From the NCBI GenBank assembly GCA_051294375.1, contig CM119264.1, positions 21,341,045 to 21,405,044 on the forward strand: a DNA stretch of 64,000 nucleotides. Direction: 5' to 3'. The DNA comes from Paraspadella gotoi. Its lineage: Eukaryota; Chaetognatha. A program made the position numbers and the translations under genes. How positions within the stretch are numbered: position 1 is the first letter of the stretch; the number at the start of each line of letters is the position of its first letter. Of this stretch, positions 11,919-23,744 are shown in pieces. A model generated the notes under the pieces. That model was not told the DNA's origin. It made no database searches and saw only the letters and a program-made list of their open reading frames with translations.

Positions 11919-13837
11919 GGAGGGACGAGCAATATCGGGTGATCGCTCGATTCCAGCCAAGGGATAGTTTCTTTTCTAAATAAATATTGGTACTTTGTTG
12001 ACTCTTTAAATAAGAGACTACTTTTATAGAACAATAATTTGTATTATGTATATATTTGTTCTGCCTTAGATCTGCCACCATGCAGTTTTTCATTCTCGTT
12101 TACTCCTTCCAAACTCCCAACTTTTCTGTTTTTATTCTCTCGCCCGATTTGGCGCACTTCGTCTTTCCGCTCCTGTTCTCCAAATTTATTTTCAAAGACT
12201 CAATCTTTATCTCTTCTCTTCTCTGCTCCACGAACATTTGAAACGACGAAAACTCGAAACCCAAGAATAAAGCGAGAAAAGATATCTGACATCGAACAGG
12301 AATTTCTCTTTTGCGACGGCTCACTGAGGCCCTTACCAGTTACCATATCATACTCTCACCCTTTAGAAAAAATTGTCTAATCTTTCGAATCTCACTGCTA
12401 CTAGTACCTTTCTCAGCGGGCGTCTTCTGCCTTCCAACCCTCAATGCTTTTTAGTCTCCTACTCCCAGTTATCTTTTTATTTCCGTTTCTAACCCGGTTC
12501 CATCTTAATTCATCCCTGTTACTCCGCCCTCTTATTCCCGTCGAGTCATTCCCCCCCCCTCTCGTCTTCTCTTCTCAGTCCCCGTCACCCTTTTTCGCAT
12601 CCCGCTCCTCGCTCCCAACTGCCCTCCTTTCCGTGGTCCCGGTTCCATCGTGGCCCGAAATCGTTTATCAAATTCCTTGTCGTCATAACGACGAGAAAAT
12701 TATCGACAGATGGAAATGCGATCCCGGGGACGGGGAGGTGGGAGATGGTGCTGGAAAATCGAGATGGAAAAATATGGGGACGGGTTGGAAAGCGATGAAA
12801 AGCTTACCTCCAAAACAAAGAGTTGAAAAAAAGCCGAGTTGATACTTGATAAACCAACGCTTCTTCGCGTTTGTATTTTTTTATTTCATTTTCAAAAAGA
12901 AAAGCAGATTCCTGTTTTGTATCCCCCGTTTTACCCGGAATTACCTTCACGCAGGAGACGGGATCGGTTAACACCCCAAAAAGAGGACGGAGTTGTTGCT
13001 GGGGCCAAATCGCGCGCGGGCAACCGGCTGGGAAAACACATAAGCAGTTGCGCCCCCCTCTCTTTCTCCACGCCCCCTCCCCCTAAACCAAGCGCGCGTT
13101 CGAGTTTGGCATTGACGTCGAAACAAGTTATTGCATTTTGGCAGCGAAGCAGGCAGAAGGGACCTGGTAGACGCAGGGGGTAAGGGGAGCAGGGGAGGAC
13201 ATACAGAGAGAGGGGCGAGCCCACGGGTGGTAAAGAAACGGGGAAAAATAGAAAAAAAAAAAAACAAAAAAAAAACAAAAAAAAACAACAACAACAACGA
13301 AATTGGGTCGTTATGATGTGGTCTCAGACTTTTCGGAGACTTGAATTCACAGAAAGAAATTATTGCGAGATGAAAAGGTGTGTTAGATATCTTAGTGCTT
13401 TCCTCTCTGGCGATAGTTGTTGTTTTATTAAATATCACTGTAAGCGAATCTTAATTAAAAAAATGAAATTACAAATTTGTTTTTAAAAAAAACGTTTTTA
13501 TCATTGAAAAGACGCAAAGCCAATTCAAGGTCGGGGTTAGGAAAGTGGGTGGCGTGGATAGGAAAAAAAGGTGCTGACCCAAAATAAAAAAAAAACAGAC
13601 CCTTAGAGAAAATTGAGGGATGGGTTTTACAGATGAAATCACCGTAAAAGGTATGCAAGATAATGACAATGTACAGTAACTATGAAAAACTGTTGTGCTT
13701 AAATAAGAAAGAGGTTTAAATGTGAACGGTTTCCCGCGTATGTGAAACGAGATTACCGGGTCATAAAGTATGTATACCTTTAAATGAATTTAAATCATAC
13801 AAATGCAAAATGAAATAATGAGGGAGGAAAAAAATAC

Positions 13838-13899
<62 letters not shown>

Positions 13900-14388
13900 A
13901 GAGAGAGAGAGAGAGAGAAAGAAAGTCGTAAAAAAATTACGTGGAAAAAGTTACACTCTGAGATTGGCGATGAAGGAAGAGGAAACGAGAAGAACAAACA
14001 ACGACACCATGAACTTGAGCAAACGGAAGAAAAAAAAAGGAGAAAAAGAAAAGAAAAAAATAGAAAAGAAGAAAGAAAACGGAACCAATCCCAGAAGTAA
14101 TAAAAGAAAGAGGGAAGCGAACTACGCGGCAGTAAAAGTGAGGCGAAAGGGGCAAAAAAGGATGAAAGCGAAGGAGAGAACAAACAAAAGAGCCAGGGTA
14201 AAGCATCAGGTAAAACGGAAATGAAAGGAAGCGAGAAAAAAAAAGAGAGAGAAAAAAAATATAAAGAGAAAGAGAAAGAGAGATAGAAAGAAAGAGAAAG
14301 TCACAGCCAGGCAGGTAGACATCAGACAGAGAGACAGTCGAAGAGCGACAGAAAGCGAGAGAGACAGAAAAGGGAATAAGAATGAGAC

Positions 14389-14558
14389 CGCCCATATTTG
14401 CGGATGATTTGCGGAACGAGATCCGGCGTCGATTTCCAGCGACTACTTCCGGTTTGGTTCCATCGATTTCCGGTTCGGTTCCATCAAGTTCCGGTTTGGT
14501 TCCACCCCCTACGCCGGCTCCATTCCATCGACGTTTGTCGCCATCCTCCCTGACGTTT
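14389..14558 (-). CDS. Probable minus-strand internal exon with 7-residue repeats
   Basis: Read on the minus strand, a strong polypyrimidine tract and the acceptor CTACAAG precede a frame NVREDGDKRRWNGAGVGGG that continues into three 21-nt tandem units: GTKPELD, GTEPEID, GTKPEVV. It then reads AGNRRRISFRKSSANMG before a possible but weak donor GGGCG|GTCTCA. Repeats conserved at the protein level (Lys/Glu and Leu/Ile/Val swaps) suggest a charged spacer in a larger protein. The GC-rich X-box patch at 15386-15545 lies upstream on this strand and could be the promoter. The plus strand is also open (repeats of SGLVP), so strand is not certain. Family not recognised. Confidence 0.4.
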
Positions 14559-15385
14559 CTTGTAGAAGAAGACATTAAAAGAAAAAGGAAAAAAAAAGCG
14601 GATTCATTTGGTAGTCGGGTTTTTTTTGGCGACGTTTTTGTCAAAGTTATCTCGAGATTGGAAAGAGATGACAAGGATAAAGCCTCGACAAATCCTCGGT
14701 TCCGTCGTCGTTGCGTTTCCTTTCAAAACCAAATTAACGACATCAATGCGAGAAAAACATGAATTGATCTCAATTCCTGAAACTTAATGACGGAATAAGA
14801 ACTTATTTGAGTTAAACTTATATATTAATAAAATATAAACTCTGATTAATCTCGACGCTAATGTTATTGTACAAAATACAATGACCTCTCAAGAGAATTG
14901 ATAAATGACTTTGTAAATTCAAAAATATATCTTTGAATTTGTTTTTTAGCAATTACTACATCGAGATACTAAAGATTTACACTTTGATTTTTCATCAACC
15001 TTATCATTCGAAAATGAAAAACGTTTCGTTCATTCTCGGCCAGGTTCCATTTATCTCTTTATCCATTTTCACTTTTTCACTTTCACTTAGTCACCCACTC
15101 CGCGATTCACTCATTTATTTCCAGCTCGGCCGAACATCGGGAAGGTGAGTTATCACGGAGCAAACTCAATATTTTATGCAAGAACAAAAAAAAAACAAAC
15201 CAAAGATTCTTCGTCGGCATTCGTGGCAAAGAGACTCCTTTCCCCCCACCATTCCCCCCCACCATTCCCCCCTAGTTACATGTGTTTCACTCTAGTTGCG
15301 ACCGCAACTCTTCTATCCCTTCCTCCCCCCAAACCTTTTCCACGCGTTTCCCTCTCGTTACCCGTCGCAGATTTAAAACGTTAAA

Positions 15386-15545
15386 ATGGGAAATTTATGG
15401 CGCCGAAGCGATGTTACGGGCGGCGGCCGACTGGCGCGGCGGGCGCCGGAACTTAGGCGACGCGCAGGTACGGCGTCTTATCGTCGTCGGCGTTGGTAAC
15501 CACGGCAACGCGAAATCGTCGGGAAGACGATGACGCGAAGGGCGC
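15386..15545. promoter_or_regulatory. GC-rich promoter-like patch with RFX X-box-like site (copy 2)
   Basis: Counterpart of 6291-6440, with the X-box-like site at 15496-15509. Here one base is missing in the GC run, so the plus-strand frame opening at 15386 reads MGNLWRRSDVTGGG to the donor CAG|GTACGG at 15468, whereas in copy 1 the frame from the next ATG is open to the same donor. The conflicting frames show that base-level accuracy is too low to decide whether a first exon is present. Confidence 0.4.
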
Positions 15546-16889
15546 CCAGCGTCTCTGCATCTCTCTATCAATACATATAACTTCATCCCCAGATTCAAAA
15601 ACCGAGTTAAAGTGTAGGGGGGGGGGAGAATTTGACGGTTGAAAGGAATAAAATCCCATCGAAATAAGCGGTAAAACCGAGAAAAGTCGATGGGGCGCGA
15701 AAGAAACGGCCTCTGAATGAAGAAGAGGGGAAAGAGTTAAGGGAGGTACATGCTGGTAGAATATGGAGACATATCACATGGATTGGCTTGTCGAAGTTAG
15801 GGTGACGTGGTGAGTAAATGAAGTGAGTAGTTGGGGGACCGAAGCAACGTAATAGGGCGCGAAATGTTGCGACGTGGGGCTCATTTGAATGCCGGTGCAG
15901 GATTTGTCGCAGCTTTGTGAGAAATGGAGAGACATTTCGAGTATTGGACTCCGGTCAGTGCGAAAGTCCAGACTGACCTTGACGCATTGACTCTCTACGA
16001 TTCCATAAGAACTATGATAAGAATGCTCTCTGACAGTCATCATCGATAATTGGTCAGTCTCTAGCGACAAGTGATTGAAATAGTCGAAATAATCCTATTT
16101 CGTTATTTTGATACAGAGAAAATGGTACAGAAAAATACCTGAGATTTATTTTTTTCATCATAAATAAAAAAGTGCTTAGCATCTGTTCACATCTCCAAAC
16201 CTCATTCCACATAATTACTATGACAACTGTTTTCATCCCTCAAAATAGTAAGAGGTTTCAAACCCCACGCCCACCCGAGAGTCGCCCTTCGTCTTTTTCC
16301 TTTTTCCTTCTTCTCTCTCGACGCTAAGGCAAGGAATCACGTGACATCTGGAGGCAAAAAGAGATCACGGTCGCAAATGAGATTAGCAACGGCGTCGAAG
16401 ATTATGGCAATAAAGGTGAGGATTAGCGACGGTGAGCTTGGGGGAGATAGCAATAAAGGTGAAGATTAGTGCCGGCAACATAGCCTATGTTTTTTTTTTC
16501 GTTTTTTTTTTTAATCGGTCAGTTTTGATCGGCAAGGACCCTTGTCGTTGTACTCCCTGATGAAAGTCATATTCTGCCAACAAAAGTTGTTCTAAAATTT
16601 AAATTAAATTCACATTATTCATTTTAAATTTTAAGTTTTTAAAATTTTAAATCATCTCTCAACCATCAACCCGAACCTGACCGTACCGGACATTTACCTC
16701 AAATAAAATAAATTCTTATGATCCTCGACTGCTCCTCAAATCACTAATCTGACTTGGAAGCCGGAGTACAAGAGTCTTTGCCGAATGTCCAGTCGAAACC
16801 GATAGACGAGTGATTTTTTTTAAACCGAAAAAAGAAAAAAAAAAGTTCGGTCCGCCTTTAAAAACGAGAGCGACTCGAACGCGCTTCTC

Positions 16890-16898
16890 TATAAATAG
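16890..16898 (+). promoter_or_regulatory. TATA-box-like site (copy 2)
   Basis: Same TATAAATAG motif and context as 7789-7797. No convincing downstream exon is seen. Confidence 0.25.
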
Positions 16899-17955
16899 CA
16901 TCAATCACGAAAGAAATATAGAAAACGAGACGAAGAGAGAGAAAAAAAAAACTTGAAAATTGTCCGTGAAGACTGCAGACGTGAGAAGCGGCAAAGATAA
17001 AAGGCTTCGCATCGGCGAAGGTTAATCACTATTAAACGTTCAGCTAGCTAGCTGTAGCTTGAAAATCTTAACGTTTCATGAAATTGTTGGAGTGAGTAGA
17101 CGAATTGCAACCACTGAAGAAAATACATTGACTTGTTAAATAGCGAAACTAAATACGGTAAACATAAGGAGAAAATGTTTAGGTTTTAAGTCGCCTCGGC
17201 AAAGCCAAAGTTCTGGTCTTCTTAAGAGGTCAAATCAAAGCAAAGTAAACCTGAGTGGCTTTCCTTGTTTTGGGGGGAAGTTGGGTGAAGTTTAAGGGTT
17301 GAATGGAAGGAAGATAGAACGAAGGCGGATTTTTCCTTTAAATAATTAATGGGTGTTTATCCCTTCTGGTCGCAGGGAATAAACGCAGGGGAATGTGTCT
17401 GGCACTTGGGTCGCCATATGATCGGGTGCTGGGTTTCTAGGGAAAAACGCGAGAATAAAAAATATAAAAAAAACATCATTGTTTTTACGTGTTTTTTTTT
17501 AATTCTCAAACTTTGGGTAAACTTTAGTACGGTAATGAAAATCCATATTTCACAGTCAAAATTAATAATCATAATATAACGAAATATTCTAGGATCTTTC
17601 CAAAACCCTAGAAAGTTATTAAATATTGCCATTGAAATCGTCAAATTAACTTTCATTTTCTTAAATCTTAAAAGTTATTCCTGATTTTGTATCCATTTCA
17701 TCTGTGATCTGTGGTAAATGGTGATTCGGTCCCGGGATTCAGTGATTCGTCAAATGCTGTTGAGATTCCGAGATGGGATTTCGCGTTGAATTCGTCTCGG
17801 GATTCGGTGATTCGTTTCTATCCCTGGAGAGATGGGAGGAACCCGTCAGCGCGACTCAATAATTCAGCAGCAAGAAAAATGACGGAGGAAAAGAAAAGGA
17901 GAAGAGGAAAGAGAAAAGAGAAATGACGGAAGAAGAAACTTGAATCAAGAAATGA

Positions 17956-18545
17956 GGAAGACTTGAAAGATTAACGGATGCGATTGGCGGATTAAGGGTT
18001 CAAAAAGAAGAAGACTTGAAAGATTAACAGATGCGATTGGCGGATTAAGGGTTCAAAAAGAAGACGACTTGAAAGATTAACAGATGCGATTAGTGGATTA
18101 AGGGTTCAAAAAGAAGAACACTTGAAAGATTAACGAATGCAATTGGCAGATTAAGGGTTCAAAAAGAATAAGACTTGAAAGATTAACGGATGCGATTGGC
18201 GGATTAAGGGTTCAAAAATAATAAGACTTGAAAGATTAATGAATGCGATTGGCGGATTAAGGATTCAAAAAGAAAAAGACTTGAAAGACTAATGGATGCG
18301 ATTGGCGGATTAAGGGTTCAAAAAGAGGAAGACTTGAAAGATTAACGGATGCAATTGGCAGATTAAGGGTTCAAAAAGAATAAGACTTGAAAGATTAAAG
18401 AATGTGATGGGTGGATTAAGAGTTCAAAAAGAAGAAGACTTGAAAGATTAACAGATGCGATTGGGGGATTAAGGGTTCAAATAGAAGAAGACTTGAAAGA
18501 TTAACGGATGCGATTGGCGGATGAAGGGTTCAAAAAGAAGAAGAG
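17956..18545 (+). repeat. 53-bp minisatellite, copy 2
   Basis: About eleven units. Unit starts at 17961, 18014 and 18067 give an exact period of 53. Units differ by substitutions (ACGGATGCG, ACAGATGCG, ACGAATGCA), which shows an old array with its own internal divergence, while matching units in the two copies share the same variants in the same order. Confidence 0.95.
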
Positions 18546-18812
18546 TTGATTGCGATTGAAAACAAAGACAATTTTGATTTTTTTTTACTTAGTTTGTCTT
18601 TCTTCTATACATTCTGTTTTTTTTTTAAATTGCGTATTAGACAAAAAAAGGAAAATAAAACTAAAAAAAAGACGTTTAAATTGCTACCCCTTACAATGAA
18701 TATTTTTTAGCAGAATTAGGAGAAATTTGGATTTTGGTGGAAGGCGGGTTGTTATAAATTTGGGATTCACAGACCTCGATTCATCGATAAAGATTCGTTC
18801 GTCAATGTTTCA

Positions 18813-20124
18813 TTAAACTATTTAATTTTTAACGATTAATTCATTCGTTTAGAGGGGCGATAAAATTTATATTGTCAGAACCGAGAGTTTTGTTTTATTC
18901 CCTAGAATTATCGTCGCGTTTAATCGCGTCCGTTAAACACGTATAATTTAACATATTACCAACTCTATAAAAAGTGGTGTCCGTGGACTGTGACTCTATT
19001 CATACAGTTTCTTAAAACAAATCACATTAAGTTATGGCGACTGGCCGTCTCCCCCAACACACTCTACCCCCCTCTCTCTCTCTCTTCGATAAACCCCGGG
19101 TCCTGGGAGCCTTTTACTCCATTGCCATGTGCAATAAATCAAATGAGGGCAACACCGACGGCTTAATACGATTATGAAGGAGAAACACTGAGAAACTCGA
19201 CATTAATGAATTTAGCGGAAAAAGCATTGGATTGCCGCCGCCTGCCGTCGCCTGCCGCCGCCACCTCGGGGTATTGTGGTCTAAGGGAGCGCCCGTCTCG
19301 TCTGCGAAAACAAGTGGAGCCACACCCCTGGAGGATTTTTTTTTTCTGAAATAAAAGAGACAATTTGACAATTAAGACAATAAGAAGATTAAACGATTTG
19401 AAACAATATGACATTTAAACAATAAATGAGTATTGAGCAAGACTAATTGCACTAATGGCACTAAAAATAAAATTCAAACAATTAAGGATCATTGCGGACA
19501 TTGCAAATTGGAAAAGTACTAAGTATATCAATGAAAATCCTGAGTGAATATTATCATTATGGTTCCTAACCTTTACACTAGGCCATTTGCCATTTTTTTT
19601 TTTTAGTCATAGACAGAAACTTGGCAAATGAAAAACACGAGTAAATACTATCATTATGGTACCTAACATTTATACTAAGAGGATAGTGGAGGATCGTGGG
19701 TAAAAGAAGTATTGAGTGTTTATTTTCGTCAGTCAATTAATTTTCTATTTATGTTGACCAAAAAATTATGAATAAATATCAAAACATAAATGTGAAAAAT
19801 TTTAATTCAGCGAATTAAATGTTGAAATTGAAAATAAATTAATCATAACATTTCTATGGATGCGTCAAAATTAAAACGTTTATTTTCCCGAAATTGAAAA
19901 AAAAATGTTTTCCCTTTGAAAAAGTCATTTTCAAAAACTTTTTAAAAACTTTTTGAAAATTTATATTGTGTATTGTCAGCTGAAAACGAAAATAAACAAA
20001 AAATAAACAAAAAACAAAAAACCAAAGGCATTCACGGACTCCCTGGCCTTTTATTCGCTTCCCCGCAACATCATTAAAACAATAACGCGAAAGAATATGG
20101 CGAAATTGCCGCCTCACGTCCGCT
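18813..20124. other. AT-rich intergenic or intronic stretch
   Basis: No supported exon. It holds CCGCC(T/A)GCCG triplet-like repeats at 19226-19266, a copy of a short dispersed repeat at 19337-19428 (also at 57027-57112), and an imperfect direct repeat (ATCATTATGGTWCCTAAC at about 19553 and 19649). The rest is AT-rich. Confidence 0.5.
19337..19428 (+). repeat. Short dispersed repeat, copy A
   Basis: CTGAAATAAAAGAGACAATT, then TGACAATTAAGACAATAAG and TTAAACG..ACAATATGACATTT. The same order of motifs (CTGAAATAAA, ACAATTTGACA, AAAACGATAAA, ACAATTTGACATTT) occurs at 57027-57112. The family is unrecognised and AT-rich. Confidence 0.45.
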
Positions 20125-20158
20125 ATGACCGTTAAAAAGGGTCGTAAGAAGGAGAAAG
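20125..20158 (+). CDS. Possible first coding exon
   Basis: An ATG opens MTVKKGRKKEK and is followed directly by a consensus donor, AAAG|GTAAGTCG, after one base of the next codon. The Lys-rich start could be the N-terminus of a nuclear or basic protein. The next exon is not assigned; candidates lie at 22506 and further downstream. A YY1-type motif sits about 280 bases downstream, a place where such sites often lie near transcription starts. Short length (11 codons) keeps confidence low. Confidence 0.35.
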
Positions 20159-20436
20159 GTAAGTCGCCTAGCCGAGATTGGGAACAGGTTTTAGCTTCAG
20201 AGTTGAATGAAGGAACTCAGTCACCGTGAAAGAAAAACGTCCGAGTTACCGGAGAAGAATGAAGCGATGGGGATGGAGGGCAGGGGGGGGAGCGTTGGAG
20301 TGTGGGTGAGGGAGAAAAAGGTAGTTGAGACACCTGGAGAGCCAGTGGCGAGATTATAACGGCGAAGAGCTTAAATTAGTGAAGAAATTGATGTGAACGG
20401 GAGGGTGGTGAATGGCGATCTTGTATAACGACGAGG

Positions 20437-20446
20437 CGCCATCTTG
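20437..20446 (-). promoter_or_regulatory. YY1-type motif
   Basis: CGCCATCTTG, the reverse complement of the CAAGATGGCG YY1 core, in a GC-richer patch with a second GGCGATCTTG at 20413. It lies just downstream of the possible first exon at 20125-20158. Confidence 0.35.
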
Positions 20447-20721
20447 TTTTAATGAGAGGAAAGAGAATAGCGTGGATGGAGGCGCAGAATTTAGACTGAT
20501 TTGTCAGTGACATCAAGATAACTGGGAGGAAATAAGGTGTCACTATAAAAAGTGATAAAATAGTCTATGGTGTCACAAATCATGATAGGATTATAAATTT
20601 TGGCATTGATTATAGAACGTTGGTAAAAAAAATTGGCAAAAACGCAATTGAACTTGAAATTTGTCAATGTGATCCTCCACGATGTCGCCCCCATCTGGAT
20701 GACGCGTCTGAGCGGCGCTTC

Positions 20722-20723
<2 letters not shown>

Positions 20724-20816
<93 letters not shown>
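20724..20816. repeat. (CT)n tract
   Basis: Uninterrupted CT dinucleotide run of about 90 bases. Confidence 0.95.
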
Positions 20817-20818
<2 letters not shown>

Positions 20819-22505
20819 ACGAATGAGACGTTCTATCCTTTTTACTGCGCTGCTAATGGAAATGCGATATCGGGACTGAGAGAGAGAACGAAGGGGTGAT
20901 CTGAATGATCTGAATGTGAGGGAGTTGAACGTTGAGAGGATGAATAGAAAAAAACTTGAATAGAGAGGAGCGGATGAGAAGAACGGAAATGAAGATAGGT
21001 GAGAAAAAGAGAGATATATGAGAATAAGAAAGAGAATAGAGAGATTAAAGATGAGTTTGAAGGGAGTATGAAAACAAAGGAAAAGTGAACCATGCGATGT
21101 TATGATTTGGAGAAAGAAGAAGATCGTGAGGACTGAATAAAATAAATAAATTGATTTGATATTTACGGAATAAAGTTAAAGGCTGAAGAGGTGGGAGAAA
21201 GAGAGGGCGAGGAGAACCAAAAAAAAATAGAAAAAGTAAGAAAAACGAGGAGAAAGGAAGAGACAGAGAGAGAATTCGGAGTAAGAAAAACGTAGCATGA
21301 AGAATGGAAGGGAACGAACCAGAAAGAGAGAGGTGAGGTCCCAAAAAAAAAGAAAAGGATGAAGAAGGGAAAGTAAAAGGAAACGACAGACAAGGGAAGT
21401 CTGGTTCGAGTCGGGGGAAAGTGAAATGAAGTGTAAAACAAAGAATCGAGCGAATTGTGAAATTGGTAAAGAATGGGAAAGCGACGTCCAGGATCACGGA
21501 AATGACAGAGTGGCTGCTGTCGGAACTGCGGAACCAATCAAATCTGACAAGCAGCTTACACGGACATTCGAAACTTTGAGCCGCCACTTAATTAACTTAA
21601 TTAACTTAATTAACTTTCCAATTTTTTAAACCATGAATTAATTTGTTTTAAATATAAATCGATTGAGACAAAAAACAAAATCGGTCTTTAAAATTCGGGA
21701 TGAAATATTGAAATGTTGTGAGTAACCTAAACTAATCTCTGATCGGAGCTAATAGGTCGCAGGTCGCTGGACCAATCCATGATGTTGTTTTAGCCAGTTA
21801 GTAAATTATCCTCTTGTCGTCATCCGACTGCCGACCGGAACTCATGTGACAAGAGTTCACTGACCCTGTGACGATTTTACCGATGAAGTGATCCATTGTG
21901 CTTCAATACTGGCGACCTCACCCAGATCAAAAAAGGTTCCAAAAGTGACCCCTTAGGCCACATTCAGTTCGATGGAATTCATTTTCTAGTTTTGTCTTCG
22001 TTTTCCATTTGATTTTTTTAAAATTCAATTTGCTATTTACAAATTATGGTTTGGAAGAACTATTATTCCAAGAGAAAAAAAAAACAATTGGCAACCTTTT
22101 TTTTGTTTCTTCTTCGTTTCGTCCAAATTTCTTTCCGAATTTTCGTCTTCCTAATTTCCCACGTTCTCTTCACATCCCGCGGGTTTTCGTTCGACCCCTG
22201 ATGACCCCTTCGTTCAAACTCTTCTCGCCCTCATGCCCCCCTCCCTCTTCTGATCCTCCCACAAGTTTGCCCTCCGGTGGCATCCCTTTTCCTCTGTCAC
22301 TCGAACTGACCCTTCACCTTTCCTCCGAACCTCTCGGCTACGCATTTCCTCTACATCAACGCCGCAGTGCCTTTCTTCTTGACGAGTCCTTCCGAATCAC
22401 GCTTAGAAAGTCAGACCCCGTAGACACTGCCAACCAATGTCCGGTTCAATCCAACGCTTTTCCTCTTCTCACACCGCGGGCAATTATCATCCTTCCTCTC
22501 GAGAG
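20817..22505. other. Purine-rich then AT-rich stretch, no firm gene
   Basis: From 20880 to 21430 the plus strand is strongly purine-rich. 21426-21629 has an open plus frame containing DHGNDRVAAVGTAEPIKSD, preceded by GTCCAG, but it runs without a donor into three 9-bp TTAATTAAC repeats (21588-21616), so I do not call it. 22000-22420 is pyrimidine-rich and open in several frames. Confidence 0.4.
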
Positions 22506-22605
22506 TCGATGTTGAATCGGTGCAAGTTTCGCCGCCGGGGTTGCCGGACGTCGTCGTCGACGCAACTGACGTCCGTGCCGACGCCGCTGCTCCGCCTCTG
22601 CCCAG
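22506..22605 (+). CDS. Possible internal exon, unknown protein
   Basis: A GC-rich block reads DVESVQVSPPGLPDVVVDA then TDVRADAAAPPLP before the donor CCCAG|GTACTT at 22606. The frame is open back to a stop near 22420 and is preceded by pyrimidine-rich sequence ending CTCGAGAG. Acidic/Pro/Ala composition suits a disordered segment. It ends after two bases of a codon. The terminal exon at 23579 starts at a codon boundary, so at least one more exon or another frame is needed; 23122-23245 (with the residues NEPYASEASNVVPWDQFDFF) is a candidate without a clear donor. Confidence 0.3.
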
Positions 22606-23263
22606 GTACTTTTCCAATCTTTCTTCATTCATTATTCATCTTGAGTTTACCGATCTCGGAAACAGCCGATCCACCCCGCCCCTTTTTTCATCCCCACTTC
22701 AGGTCTTTTCTCTTTTCTAAGATTTTGACTCACCAACACCTTACCCCCAACGAACTTACCTCCCAGGCCATCGACTCCGTTTTTGCTTTGTTTGTTGTCC
22801 GACGCTTGAAAAGTTTATCAAGTTTCATCGATTTCTCGGCATCGCGTTTTTTTTTTCATTTTTTGCGCCGGGAAATTAAAAAAAAACATTAGCATAATAT
22901 TTTTTTAAACTGTTTCACCATACTGTACGTATTTATGCACACGATACCAAATGAAAAAATGTATAAAAAGAAAAGAAATTTACAATTAAAAGTTTTAAAT
23001 GTACTTATTTTTCGTAAATACCGCCAGAGAAACAAAGAGAAACAAAAAGCATCATAGAACCTATTAAATTAAATTAAAAATAAACAGAATCGTGTGAAAG
23101 CAGTATTTTAAATCGACATAGTCGTAGTCTGACTTGGGTTTTGGGCAACGAGCCTTACGCCTCCGAAGCCAGCAACGTTGTCCCCTGGGATCAATTTGAT
23201 TTCTTCCTACGTTTCCTGCAGCTTTCTCAGTTCTCACCTGTGCAGGGAAACACTCGAAATAAT

Positions 23264-23265
<2 letters not shown>

Positions 23266-23306
<41 letters not shown>
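23266..23306. repeat. (CT)n tract
   Basis: Pure CT repeat lying just before the left inverted terminus of the element at 23351. Confidence 0.9.
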
Positions 23307-23310
<4 letters not shown>

Positions 23311-23578
23311 CTTACTCCACTTTAACCATCAACTACGTTCTCTGGACATACCCCGTGTCCGTTCTCGAGTGACACCAAAAACATCTTTACTTTACTTTAA
23401 ATATTTAATAAGCGTAATTCATAAATATATCATTAGTTGGAGAACTACTTGACGTTTTTTATGTATAAGTTTCATTTCGTGTTTAATTTTTAATCTAACA
23501 CAGTAAAATTGGCAAAAAAAGACCATTTTAGGCGTGTTCTTGATTGAATTTTAAAAATAATTGAAATAATCATCGCAG

Positions 23579-23701
23579 GAGTATCAAGCCACCAGAATCA
23601 AATCGGATCGGAGGCTCGGTCGATCTCCGCAGGAAATGGAATCGCCGAATCCTGATGAACCAGAATCGACCAATCAGCTTGCAGAATCATTGGAACTGTA
23701 A
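23579..23701 (+). CDS. Probable last exon of an unidentified gene
   Basis: Acceptor ATCATCGCAG is followed by 40 codons, EYQATRIKSDRRLGRSPQ, then EMESPNPDEPESTNQ and LAESLEL, a stop, and an AATAAA at 23739, 38 bases after the stop. The Ser/Glu/Pro-rich C-terminus looks coded. It starts at codon phase 0. It lies wholly within the TA-flanked inverted-repeat element, so it may be a captured gene piece or an exon in which the element is host to a polyadenylation site. A 40-codon frame alone is not significant; the combination of acceptor, composition and AATAAA is the argument. Confidence 0.4.
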   Translation, partial: EYQATRIKSDRRLGRSPQEMESPNPDEPESTNQLAESLEL

Positions 23702-23738
23702 ATTTTACCCACGTCGCCGATCCTCTTCCCTAGATATA

Positions 23739-23744
23739 AATAAA
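23739..23744 (+). terminator. Polyadenylation signal
   Basis: AATAAA in AGATATAAATAAACTT, 38 bases past the stop of the preceding probable exon. Confidence 0.4.

Larger units (their letters stand above)
9649..18812 (+). repeat. Direct duplicate unit, copy 2 (about 9.2 kb)
   Basis: This is the second copy of the stretch at 279-9623, beginning directly after a 25-N gap and running without a break into single-copy DNA at 18813. Several reading frames that are broken in copy 1 are intact here, for example the seven-residue repeat exon at 14389-14558. Copy 2 therefore seems the more accurate version in places, although its (CGGT)n tract is lost in a 10-N gap at 11909-11918. Confidence 0.9.

Noticed and set aside
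13937-14674. 245-codon minus-strand frame taken as one gene
   Set aside because: Only the middle part (14389-14558) is coding-like. The ends translate pyrimidine tracts into Phe/Ser/Leu runs and the frame is not kept in copy 1.
21426-21629. Open frame with DHGNDRVAAVGTAEPIKSD as an exon
   Set aside because: It runs without a donor into TTAATTAAC repeats to a stop, and the opposite strand is equally open.
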